A stretch of 64,000 nt of DNA from Streptomyces carminius (GTDB taxonomy: Bacteria; Actinomycetota; Actinomycetes; Streptomycetales; Streptomycetaceae), in NCBI RefSeq assembly GCF_002794255.1, contig NZ_PGGW01000039.1:62001-126000 (forward strand), written 5' to 3'. Positions 38,408-46,589 of the stretch are shown in pieces. The first letter of the stretch is position 1; the number at the start of each line of letters is the position of its first letter. Position numbers and translations under genes: made by a program. The notes beneath the pieces are model-generated. The model saw only the letters and a list, made by a program, of their open reading frames with translations, searched no databases and was not told the DNA's origin.

Positions 38408-39289
38408 GTGCCAGGACGCATGGTTCGACGTATCAACGTCACGGGAGCGGGTGGTCTGCGGCTCGCGGCCTGGGAGTTCGCCGACCCGCCCAAGGGTGGG
38501 CAGGCGGGAGCCGAGGGGCAGGCGCCGGGCGTGCTGTTGCTGCACGGCCTGATGGGCCGTGCCTCGCACTGGGCGGCCACCGCCCGCCGGCTCTCCGGGC
38601 GTTACCGTGCCGTCGGGCTGGACCAGCGCGGCCACGGCCGCAGCGACAAGCCCACCGACGGACCGTTCGACCGCGACACCTACGTCGCCGACGCCGAGGC
38701 CGCGATCGAGCAGCTCGGCCTCGCCCCCGTGGCGGTGATCGGTCATGCCATGGGCGCCCTCACCGCCTGGCAGCTGGCCGCCAAGCGCCCCGACCTCGTC
38801 CGCGCCCTGGTGATCTGCGACATGCGGGCCTCGGCACTGGGCACCCGCTCCCAGCGCGAGTGGGAGCAGTGGTTCGCGACCTGGCCGGTGCCGTTCGCCA
38901 CGCTGGCGGACGTCCGCAGGTGGTTCGGTGAGGAGGACCCGGCCCTGGAGCGGCCCAACCCGGCGCGCGGCGAGTTCTTCGCCGAGGTGATGGCCGAGCG
39001 GATGGACGGCTGGCGGCCGGTGTTCTCGCGCCGTCAGATGCTGATGATCCGTGAGACCTGGGTCCATGACGCGCACTGGGAGGAGCTGACGCAGGTGGAG
39101 TGCCCGGCCCTGGTGGTCCGCGGCCTCGACGGTGAGCTGGGCCGGGCCGAGGCGCAGGAGATGGTGCGCGTCCTGCCCCGGGGTGCCTACGCGGAGGTGG
39201 ACGAGGCGGGGCATCTGGTCCACTACGACCAGCCGGAGCGGTGGCAGGAGGTCATCGAGCCCTTCCTGCGGGAGGCGCTCCCGGCCTGA
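38408..39289 (+). CDS. Alpha/beta hydrolase homologue lacking the nucleophile
   Basis: A protein of about 293 residues with the alpha/beta hydrolase fold: LLLHGLMGRASHW for the oxyanion strand, VGLDQRGHGRSDKP, and the His loop DEAGHLVHYDQPE. The nucleophile elbow reads GHAMG where GHSMG is expected, so the Ser/Cys/Asp nucleophile is replaced by Ala (about residue 114). Ordinary esterase activity is unlikely. The start GTG 38408 has AGGAGG at 7 bases; ATG 38402 is too close to it. A LexA-like box lies upstream. Cofactor-free dioxygenase-type or binding functions are possible. Confidence 0.85.
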   Translation: MPGRMVRRINVTGAGGLRLAAWEFADPPKGGQAGAEGQAPGVLLLHGLMGRASHWAATARRLSGRYRAVGLDQRGHGRSDKPTDGPFDRDTYVADAEAAIEQLGLAPVAVIGHAMGALTAWQLAAKRPDLVRALVICDMRASALGTRSQREWEQWFATWPVPFATLADVRRWFGEEDPALERPNPARGEFFAEVMAERMDGWRPVFSRRQMLMIRETWVHDAHWEELTQVECPALVVRGLDGELGRAEAQEMVRVLPRGAYAEVDEAGHLVHYDQPERWQEVIEPFLREALPA

Positions 39290-39431
39290 GCGCCCCGGGA
39301 GCGGGGGCGCCCGGGCCGGGAGCGACGTTTCTCCGGTGGTCCGGTGGCCGGTGGTTGGGTGGGGTTCGGTCCCGGGTCGTCCGGGGACCGGTTGTCGGTC
39401 GTCCGGAGGACGGTGTGCCGGAGGGCGGGGA

Positions 39432-40145
39432 TCAGCGCCGGGGTGCCGCGGTGAGGTCCCGGCCGCAGGCGTACGCCAGTGCGGGGACGATCTCCCCGGC
39501 GTCGGGAAGCAGGCGGTTGGCGTCCGTGGGCTCCCGCACCCACAGCACCGGGCCGCGAGTGCCCAGCCGGGTCGGCGGAGCGGCCACCCAGGAGCCCTCG
39601 CCCAGCGCGGTCAGTCCGACGGCGCCCGGCGGCAGGCCCAGCCTCCGCACCAGGTCCGGGATCCTGGCAGCGGCCCCCGGCAGCACGAGGAACGTCATCC
39701 GCCCGCCCGGTGCGCCGATGACCGGGCCGGGCCGCAGCCCCTGACGCTCCATCCGGGCCAGCGCCAGACAGCCGGCGGTCTCGGACACCTCGACGGCGTC
39801 GAAGGTGCGCCCGGTCGGCAGCAGTACGGAAGCCTGCGGCCGTTCCGCCCACATACGGCGTGCCGCCGTCGCGCTGCCGGCCGCCTCTGCCGCCCAGCCG
39901 GGGCGCACGGGGTGTGCGCCGGGCGCGTCGCAGTTCGCCGCTCCGCAGGAGCAACGGGGCACGCCCTTGTCGATCTCCAGCCAGGTGCCCGGGAACACGT
40001 CCCAGTGCCGTTCTCCCGCGTAGCGCGCCGCGTACTCGGTCAGGTCGGTGACTTCGCTCTTTGCGGCCGCCCCGGCCGCCGGGCCGGTGCCGACGGGCGG
40101 CGCCGGCGCCGGTGTCGTCATCAGTGTCGGTGTCGTGATGTCCAT
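39432..40145 (-). CDS. Bifunctional primase/polymerase-domain protein
   Basis: A 237-residue protein resembling the prim-pol N-terminal domain found in many Streptomyces chromosomal genes. The zinc-knuckle-like CSCGAANCDAPGAHP is followed by Trp and a beta-rich core (SVLLPTGRTFDAVEVSETAG). The catalytic acidic residues of true prim-pols are not evident, so replication activity is doubtful. The ATG at 40145 follows AGAGGAGG; earlier starts (40166 or 40187) exist. It is divergent from a large regulatory gene. Confidence 0.75.
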   Translation of the reverse strand: MDITTPTLMTTPAPAPPVGTGPAAGAAAKSEVTDLTEYAARYAGERHWDVFPGTWLEIDKGVPRCSCGAANCDAPGAHPVRPGWAAEAAGSATAARRMWAERPQASVLLPTGRTFDAVEVSETAGCLALARMERQGLRPGPVIGAPGGRMTFLVLPGAAARIPDLVRRLGLPPGAVGLTALGEGSWVAAPPTRLGTRGPVLWVREPTDANRLLPDAGEIVPALAYACGRDLTAAPRR

Positions 40146-40457
40146 GGCCTCCTCTTCCACGATCATCACAACTTCTGTAATGACCAAGGGTTACGGCTTG
40201 GTCATGGATTCATGGAGGAGCATCGTTCCGGCACGAAGGGCGCATGGGTGCACTTGTGGGGGCGCGTGTATGAACCGGCGGCTTCGGGTGGGTAGTTCCC
40301 TGTGCGGCGCACTGCCGGAAATCTTGGCATATGCGCCCGACCGGGCCGGCAGGGGCGTGCGGGGGTGCCCCCGGCCGTCCGGTCGTCCAGGAATCCCGGC
40401 CGTGCCGGGCGCCGCCCGGCGCCCGGCACGGCCGGCCACACCGAGGAGGGGGACCGT

Positions 40458-41843
40458 ATGGCCGCGAGGCCGTTGGTCGCACGGCAGCCGAACGAGCGGC
40501 TGCAGGCACTCATCCAGGAGGCGGGCTGCTCCAACGCCGGACTGGCCCGCCGCGTCAACATGTGCGGCGCCGAGCAGGGGCTCGACCTGCGCTACGACAA
40601 GACCTCGGTGGCCCGCTGGCTGCGCGGCCAGCAGCCGCGCGGCCGGGCCCCGGCCGTCATCGCCGAGGCACTCGGCCGCAAGCTCGGCCGGACCGTCACG
40701 GCCGAGGAGATCGGCATGGGCGGTGGCCGGCACATGGCGGCCGGGGTCGGCCTCCAGTTCGCCGCCACCGTGTCCGGCGCGGTGGAGCAGGCGTGCGAGC
40801 TGTGGCGCAGCGACGTGGGGCGCCGCGATCTGCTCACCGCCCAGCCGGCGGCGTTCTCGGCGCTGGTCGAGCCCAGCCGGGACTGGCTCATCACCGGCCC
40901 GGACCCGCAGGTGGCGCGGTCCTCCGGACCGCGGGTGGGCGCCTCGGACGTGGCGGCCGTACGGGACACCACGGCGGCCCTGGCGGAGCTGGACCACCGC
41001 TACGGCAGCGGCCATGTGCGGCCGGTGGTGGTCCACTACCTCAACAGCGTGGTCTCCGGGCTGCTGACGGGCTCCTACGCCGAGGCGGTGGGGCGCGAGC
41101 TGTTCGGCGCGGTCGCCCGGCTCACCGAGCTGGCCGGCTACACCGCCGTGGACACCGGCCAGCCCGGTCTGGCGCAGCGGTACTACATCCAGGCGCTCCG
41201 GCTGGCCCAGGCCGCGGACGACCGGGCGTACGGGGGCTACGTGCTGGCCGCGGGCATGAGCCACCTCGCCGCCACGCTCGGCACCCCGCGGGAGATAGCC
41301 CAGCTCGCCCGCGCCGCCCAGGAGGGCACCCGGGGGCGGGTGACCCCCCGGGTGCAGGCGATGTTCCACGCGGCGGAGGCGCGCGGCCACGCGCTGCTGG
41401 GCGATGCCCGCGCCTGCCAGCTCGCCGCCGGGCGGGCCCTGGCGGCGTTCGACCGGGCCCGGGCGGCGACGGACGCGGGCGACGACCCGGAGTGGATCGC
41501 CCACTTCGACGCGGCCTACCTGGCCGACGAACTCGCCCACTGCCACCGGGACCTGAACCAGCCCACCCCCACCCAGCGCCGTGCCGAGGAGGCTCTGGAG
41601 GGCCTTCCGGAGCGGCGGGCGCGGCGGCGCGCCATCGATCTGCTGCTGCTCGCCACGGCGCGGCTGCAGCAGCGTGAGCTGGAGCACGCCTGCCACACGG
41701 CCGCGCAGGCGGCCGAGCTGCTGAACGACCTGCGCTCGGACCGGGGTTCGGAGTACCTGGACGACTTCCGGGGACGGCTCGAACCGTATCGGGAGGAGCC
41801 CGTGGTCAGGGAGTTCGGCGAGCAGTTGCGGGTGGCGGCGTAG
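40458..41843 (+). CDS. Large Streptomyces regulator, NsdA-like TPR type
   Basis: A 461-residue cytoplasmic protein. An N-terminal helical DNA-binding-like region (NERLQALIQEAGCSNAGLAR, RYDKTSVARWLRGQQPRGRA) is followed by tandem helical, TPR-like repeats, for example TGQPGLAQRYYIQALRLAQA and DARACQLAAGRALAAFDRA. This layout recalls the NsdA/NsdB group of negative regulators of differentiation and antibiotic synthesis. I cannot tell which member it is. GGAGGGGG lies before the ATG. It is probably a developmental regulator. Confidence 0.75.
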   Translation: MAARPLVARQPNERLQALIQEAGCSNAGLARRVNMCGAEQGLDLRYDKTSVARWLRGQQPRGRAPAVIAEALGRKLGRTVTAEEIGMGGGRHMAAGVGLQFAATVSGAVEQACELWRSDVGRRDLLTAQPAAFSALVEPSRDWLITGPDPQVARSSGPRVGASDVAAVRDTTAALAELDHRYGSGHVRPVVVHYLNSVVSGLLTGSYAEAVGRELFGAVARLTELAGYTAVDTGQPGLAQRYYIQALRLAQAADDRAYGGYVLAAGMSHLAATLGTPREIAQLARAAQEGTRGRVTPRVQAMFHAAEARGHALLGDARACQLAAGRALAAFDRARAATDAGDDPEWIAHFDAAYLADELAHCHRDLNQPTPTQRRAEEALEGLPERRARRRAIDLLLLATARLQQRELEHACHTAAQAAELLNDLRSDRGSEYLDDFRGRLEPYREEPVVREFGEQLRVAA

Positions 41844-41872
41844 CGGGGGGTGGGTGCTTGCCGGGTGCGGTG

Positions 41873-41902
41873 GGTGCGGGTGCGGGTGCGGGTGCGGGTG
41901 CG
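41873..41902. repeat. Hexanucleotide repeat GGTGCG x5
   Basis: Five perfect tandem copies of GGTGCG lie 30 bases after the regulator stop, with degenerate copies on both sides. They are non-coding, probably slippage-prone, and useful as a strain marker. Confidence 0.85.
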
Positions 41903-41967
41903 GTGCCGGGTGTGCGGGCGGGGTGGGTGCGGGGGTCGGGGCCGGTCCGGGGCGGGTACTCCGGACG

Positions 41968-42033
41968 GTACGATTTACGGCCGTGACCGTGACACGTTCT
42001 GTCGCCCTCTCATTGGCCGCAAATCGTACTTGA
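41968..42033 (+). promoter_or_regulatory. Inverted repeat enclosing a 16-codon frame
   Basis: GTACGATTTACGGCC (41968-41982) and GGCCGCAAATCGTAC (42015-42029) pair at 14 of 15 positions. The left arm contains TACGAT, a good -10 box. Between the arms, GTG 41983 opens a frame reading MTVTRSVALSLAANRT that stops at 42031. It lies about 230 bases before the next gene. A leader peptide, attenuator or small RNA is possible. Confidence 0.4.
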
Positions 42034-42260
42034 GTGTCCGGAGCACCCGCCCCTCCCCGTCCCCTCCCCGCCGTCGCCGGGTGCACCGCCGTCGTGGCTG
42101 CGGCCCCGCACCCGTTCACCCGCACACGCGGGGCGGCCGGGGTTTCGCCGCGGCCGGGAGCGGGGAGAATGCACGGCCCTTCCGGGTGCGTGGTCGAGAG
42201 TGTGTGCCAACCGGTAGCGTGAGCCGACGATTGTGGCAGTCAGGCGAACGAGGAGTCCCG

Positions 42261-43589
42261 GTGACGAGGCACAGCCGACAGGACGACGAGCCGCGTGAGG
42301 GTGTTGTCCTGCCGTCGAACGGCGGTGAGCCGTGGTTCCCCGGCCGCGACGAGCCCCAGGAGGGCCGGCAGCCGGGTCCGTCGGCGGGGCAGCCCTGGGA
42401 CCGGCCGTGGGGACCGCAGGCGCAGACCGGGCAGCCACCGCAGCCGGGATTCCAGCAGCAGCCGCCTCCGCCTCCGGAGGTTCCTCCGGCCGTGGGTGCC
42501 GTGCCCGGGCCCGCCGACGAGACTCAGGTCCTGCCGCCGTTTCCCGCCGGGGACCCGGTGGCGGGGCCTGCCCGGCCCGCGCACCCGGCCGGGGGGAGCG
42601 GCGGGGCCGACGACACCCGGCGCATCCGGGCCGTCGGGCGGGACGCCGAGCGGGACGTGGAGAGCACCACGGTGCTCCGCAGGCTTCGGGCGCCTGGTGG
42701 CGCCCCCGCCGGCGCGGCGCCGCAGCGGCCCGCCGGGGCTCCGCGTGTTCCCGGGGACCGGCCCACCCCCGCGGACTTCGACGGCCTGTTCCGGTCCGGT
42801 CCGCAGCCGGGGGACCGGTCGGCCGACGCCACCCAGGTGCTGCCGCCCGTCTCCCCGGCCGCGGCCCCGCCGTACGGTGGGGCGGGCGGCCGGTCCGGTG
42901 GGTACGGCGGTGGTCACGACCCCCTCGGGAACGCCGTTCCCGGTGGCGGGCGGCGCGGGCTGCCGCGTGCCGCGCTCGTCGGACTCGTCGTCGCGGGGCT
43001 GGTGGCGGCCGGCCTGGCCGCCGGGGCGGCGCTGGGCGGCGGTGACGACGATCCCGCCGAGGCACGGCCGCAGACGAAGGCCTCGGCCCCCGCCAAGGGG
43101 GCGGAGTCGGCGCCGGCGTCCCCCACCGCCGATCCGGCCAAGGCGCAGGCGGAGGCGCTGGACGAACTGCTCGCGGACAGCGGCGCCAGCCGCAGCGCGG
43201 TCATCCGGTCGGTCGAGAACATCCGCAAGTGCGAGAAGCTGAAGCAGGCCGCCGCGGATCTGCGCGACGCCGCCCGCCAGCGCAACGGCCTGGTGACCAG
43301 GCTGGACGAACTCGAGATCGACGGACTGCCCGACCACCGGGCGCTGGCCGACGCGCTCACCGAGGCGTGGCGGGCGTCGGCCGAGGCGGACGACCACTAC
43401 GCGGCGTGGGCCGACCAGGTCGCGGGCAAGAAGGGCTGCCGCAAGGGCAAGGCCCGCGGCACCGGCCGGACCGCCCAGGGCAACCGGGCCAGCGGCGAGG
43501 CGACCGCCGCCAAGAAGGAGGCGGCCGGACTGTGGAATCCGACCGCCCGGAAGTACGGGCTGCCCGAGCGTCAGTTCAGCGAGTTGTGA
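42261..43589 (+). CDS. Single-pass membrane protein with Pro-rich cytoplasmic part
   Basis: A 442-residue protein. Residues 1-230 are disordered, Pro/Gly-rich and presumably cytoplasmic. They contain two copies of the motif TQVLPP (DETQVLPP and DATQVLPP). One helix (ALVGLVVAGLVAAGLAAGAA) follows, then an extracytoplasmic helical domain of about 170 residues with several Lys-rich segments and two Cys. The start is GTG 42261, behind GAGGAG. TQVLPP resembles threonine phosphorylation sites bound by FHA domains, which would make it a kinase substrate; this is inference. No named family was recognised. Confidence 0.72.
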   Translation: MTRHSRQDDEPREGVVLPSNGGEPWFPGRDEPQEGRQPGPSAGQPWDRPWGPQAQTGQPPQPGFQQQPPPPPEVPPAVGAVPGPADETQVLPPFPAGDPVAGPARPAHPAGGSGGADDTRRIRAVGRDAERDVESTTVLRRLRAPGGAPAGAAPQRPAGAPRVPGDRPTPADFDGLFRSGPQPGDRSADATQVLPPVSPAAAPPYGGAGGRSGGYGGGHDPLGNAVPGGGRRGLPRAALVGLVVAGLVAAGLAAGAALGGGDDDPAEARPQTKASAPAKGAESAPASPTADPAKAQAEALDELLADSGASRSAVIRSVENIRKCEKLKQAAADLRDAARQRNGLVTRLDELEIDGLPDHRALADALTEAWRASAEADDHYAAWADQVAGKKGCRKGKARGTGRTAQGNRASGEATAAKKEAAGLWNPTARKYGLPERQFSEL

Positions 43590-43598
43590 CCGGGCGGG

Positions 43599-44891
43599 TC
43601 AGCCGACCGGTGCGGCTTCCAGGGTCTCCCGCATGTCGGCGAACCCCTCGCTGACCGGGACCAGCCTGCCGTCCTTCACCTGCTGGAAGGTCACCATCGA
43701 GTTGACCAGCCGGGGATGGTCGCGGACGGCCAGCAGGTCGTCGTAGCCCCAGCTCAGCTCCGGTGTCAGCCCCTCGGTCTCCACCGGCGGCATGTCCTCC
43801 AGGGCGCGCTGCACGGACCGCGCGGTGACCGGGCCGTCCGCGTGTTCCAGGGCGGCCCGCAGCACCGTGTACGCGATCCAGGTGGTCTGCACGCCCGGGT
43901 CGGCCGGGTCGATCCGGTTGTCGCCGAAGGCGTGCTCGCGGATGACGTCCCGCATCGTGCCCCAGCGCGGGTCGGTGGCCACCGGGTACCAGCCGGTGGC
44001 GTACGCGCCCTCCCACTGGCTGTCCGGCCCGCCCGTGGCGTCCACCAGCGACTGCTGCACGCTGCCGACCACCGAGGCGATCCGCACCGGCCCGCCGTCC
44101 TCGCTCAGCCGCCGGAAGGAGTCGAAGAAGGTGTCCGTACGGCCGCCGAGCACGGCCGTGACACAGGCGCTGTCGGGGTTCCCGTCGTCCTTCGGGGTCA
44201 CGCCGGCCAGCGCCTGCCGGGCCTGCGGGGTGTAGTCGGAGGCGTCCTCCGGCGCGCGGATGTCGGTGGCCGGGCCGCGGCCGCCCACGGCCAGCCCGGC
44301 GTTCAGCAGCCGGGGCAGCTGGTCGCCGGCGACGGTGTCGAGGCGGACGAGGGAGACCCGCTCGCACCGGTCGGCGAGCTGGTGGCCGTTCCCGGCGATC
44401 AGGGTGGCCTGGCCGCCGTTGACGGGATACGAGAACGGGCTGGTGAACTCCTCGTCCGTGAGGCCGTATCCGCCGATGTAGGGGATGCCCGCCGACTCCA
44501 GGGCCGTCATGAACGTACTGCCGTGCTGACTGTAGGAGCCGACCACCGCCACCGCGTCCTCGGCGCGGGCCCGGTCGGCGCAGCGGCCGACGCCCTCGGC
44601 GGTGTTCTCGTCGTTGCAGGTGAGAACCCGGAGTTTCCTTCCGTTGATCCCCCCGGTCGCGTCGACCCAGCGTGCATATGCCTCCGCCATGCCGGGCATC
44701 CCCGGCATATTGGTTGCCTGCGTGTTCTGCGGGGCCCATGTCATCACGGTGACGGTGCCCTCGTCCCCCTCGTCGGCCCTCGCGTCACCGGGCAGCACAC
44801 CACAGCCGGTGAGGAGCGACGCGCAGACTCCCATGGTGGCGGCAAGGGTGGTCGGAGTCCTTGCGGAATGTTTGCGGCGCCATGCGGTCAT
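43599..44891 (-). CDS. ABC transporter substrate-binding lipoprotein (LivJ-like fold)
   Basis: A 430-residue periplasmic-binding-fold protein. It has a lipoprotein signal with lipobox LLTGC, so it is anchored outside the membrane. The type I binding fold follows (YARWVDATGGINGRKLRVL, VAVVGSYSQHG, GIPYIGGYGLT). Branched-chain amino-acid, amide or urea binders share it. No ABC permease or ATPase gene lies next to it, so it may work with distant transporters or as a sensor. It is convergent with the membrane protein gene at only 9 bases. Confidence 0.85.
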   Translation of the reverse strand: MTAWRRKHSARTPTTLAATMGVCASLLTGCGVLPGDARADEGDEGTVTVMTWAPQNTQATNMPGMPGMAEAYARWVDATGGINGRKLRVLTCNDENTAEGVGRCADRARAEDAVAVVGSYSQHGSTFMTALESAGIPYIGGYGLTDEEFTSPFSYPVNGGQATLIAGNGHQLADRCERVSLVRLDTVAGDQLPRLLNAGLAVGGRGPATDIRAPEDASDYTPQARQALAGVTPKDDGNPDSACVTAVLGGRTDTFFDSFRRLSEDGGPVRIASVVGSVQQSLVDATGGPDSQWEGAYATGWYPVATDPRWGTMRDVIREHAFGDNRIDPADPGVQTTWIAYTVLRAALEHADGPVTARSVQRALEDMPPVETEGLTPELSWGYDDLLAVRDHPRLVNSMVTFQQVKDGRLVPVSEGFADMRETLEAAPVG

Positions 44892-45015
44892 GGTCCGACA
44901 CCCTCCCGCCCCGGCTGTAACGTGTGAGTGATGAGCAGGCAACGCCAAGTGACCGGAAGGTGAACACCGGGGGTCCGGGTGATCACCGCCGGGGTGGGAC
45001 GTACGATCGTTGACC

Positions 45016-45510
45016 GTGCACCAGTCGGAGAGGTCTTCCCGCCACGGCGGTCGTTCCAGCACCATGGACGGCATGCCGTGCAAAGACATGCCGTGGTGGC
45101 GCTGGCGCACCAATGTGCGCTCGGCGCTGCACATGCTCTCCGACCCCGCCTTCCAGCAGGAGTGCTGGCTGCCGGGCCGCCCGGGATACGGCGACGTCAC
45201 GGACGCCGTCTACCGCCTGGTCGAGGACACCTGGCTGGACAACTGGTCCGCGGACAAGTACATCGGCACGATCTTCCGGGACGCCCAGGAGGCCGCGCTC
45301 GTCGACGTCGCGGTGCTGCGCGTCCTGCGGATCATGCACCAGGTCGGGGCGGACGCCCCGGTGTCGGCGTACCTGGCCCACCACGGCTGGCCGGAGGCCG
45401 TCCGCGCGGCCCGCGACGCCCATGTCCTGCTGTCCGGGAACGACGGCGAGGATCCGGACGGGCCGCCCTGTTCGCTGGATGTGCTGTCGGTCATGCTGAA
45501 GGCCGCCTGA
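45016..45510 (+). CDS. Conserved actinobacterial protein of unknown function
   Basis: A 164-residue cytosolic protein, mostly helical, containing MDGMPCKDMPWWRWRTNVRS, AFQQECWLPG, DTWLDNWSADKYIGTIFRDA and a C-terminal part that looks well conserved. I know no function. TACGAT at 45002-45007 lies just before GTG 45016, which suggests a leaderless message; ATG 45064 is the alternative start, where the conserved part begins. It precedes purU by 30 bases, in the same direction. Confidence 0.75.
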   Translation: MHQSERSSRHGGRSSTMDGMPCKDMPWWRWRTNVRSALHMLSDPAFQQECWLPGRPGYGDVTDAVYRLVEDTWLDNWSADKYIGTIFRDAQEAALVDVAVLRVLRIMHQVGADAPVSAYLAHHGWPEAVRAARDAHVLLSGNDGEDPDGPPCSLDVLSVMLKAA

Positions 45511-45540
45511 GCGGTCCGCGGGATGTGCCAGTCTTGGCCC

Positions 45541-46443
45541 ATGAGCCAGCCGCAGCCCGCCCCCGCAGCCCCGCAGTCCGACCGGCCCGGGGAGCGCGAA
45601 CAGTACGTCCTGACGCTGTCGTGCCCGGACAAGCAGGGCATCGTGCATGCCGTCTCCAGTTATCTCTTCATGACCGGCTGCAACATCGAGGACAGCCAGC
45701 AGTTCGGTGACCACGACACCGGGCTGTTCTTCATGCGGGTGCACTTCAGCGCCGGCGCCCCGGTGACCCTGGAGAAGCTGCGGGCGAGCTTCGCGGCGGT
45801 GGGCGACTCCTTCCGGATGGACTGGCGGATCCACCGCATGGGCGAGCGGATGCGCGTGGTCCTGATGGTCAGCAAATTCGGCCACTGTCTGAACGACCTG
45901 CTGTTCCGCACCCGTATCGGCGCGCTGCCCGTCGAGATCGCGGCCGTGGTCTCCAACCACACGGACTTCGAGGAGCTGGTCGGTTCCTACGGCGTCCCCT
46001 TCCACCACATCCCGGTGACGAAGGACACCAAGCCGGAGGCGGAGGCGCGGCTGCTGGAGCTCGTCCGGGACGAGGGCGTGGAACTGGTGGTGCTGGCCCG
46101 CTACATGCAGGTCCTCTCCGACGACCTGTGCAAGGAGCTGTCGGGCCGCATCATCAACATCCACCACTCCTTCCTGCCCAGCTTCAAGGGCGCCCGGCCC
46201 TACCACCAGGCACATGCCCGCGGTGTGAAGCTGATCGGCGCCACGGCCCACTACGTCACCACCGAGCTGGACGAGGGCCCGATCATCGAGCAGGAGGTGG
46301 AGCGGGTGGGGCACGAGGTCACGCCCGAGCAGCTCGTGGCGGTCGGCCGCGACGTGGAGTGCCAGGCGCTGGCCCGCGCGGTGAAGTGGCACAGCGAGCA
46401 CCGCGTCCTGCTCAACGGCCGCCGCACGGTGGTCTTCGCCTGA
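45541..46443 (+). CDS. purU: Formyltetrahydrofolate deformylase
   Basis: A 300-residue enzyme that splits 10-formyl-THF into formate and THF, feeding PurT and balancing one-carbon units. An N-terminal ACT domain (YVLTLSCPDKQGIVHAVSSY) is followed by the formyltransferase domain with IINIHHSFLPSFKGARPYHQ (catalytic Asn and His) and TTELDEGPIIEQEV (catalytic Asp). The ATG at 45541 lies close behind CAGTCTTGG, so the leader is very short or missing. The assignment is secure from length and motifs. Confidence 0.95.
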   Translation: MSQPQPAPAAPQSDRPGEREQYVLTLSCPDKQGIVHAVSSYLFMTGCNIEDSQQFGDHDTGLFFMRVHFSAGAPVTLEKLRASFAAVGDSFRMDWRIHRMGERMRVVLMVSKFGHCLNDLLFRTRIGALPVEIAAVVSNHTDFEELVGSYGVPFHHIPVTKDTKPEAEARLLELVRDEGVELVVLARYMQVLSDDLCKELSGRIINIHHSFLPSFKGARPYHQAHARGVKLIGATAHYVTTELDEGPIIEQEVERVGHEVTPEQLVAVGRDVECQALARAVKWHSEHRVLLNGRRTVVFA

Positions 46444-46589
46444 CGGCACCGTCGCTCGCACGGGGGCCGCACCGCGTCCGAGGCGCGTCCGTCCGCGCGT
46501 CCGGCGGACGCGGGCGGGCGGCCCCGGACGCCTGCGGTCGCGCGGTGGGGGCAGGGGCACGGCCGGGGCGGGCGGGTGGAGATGAGCCC

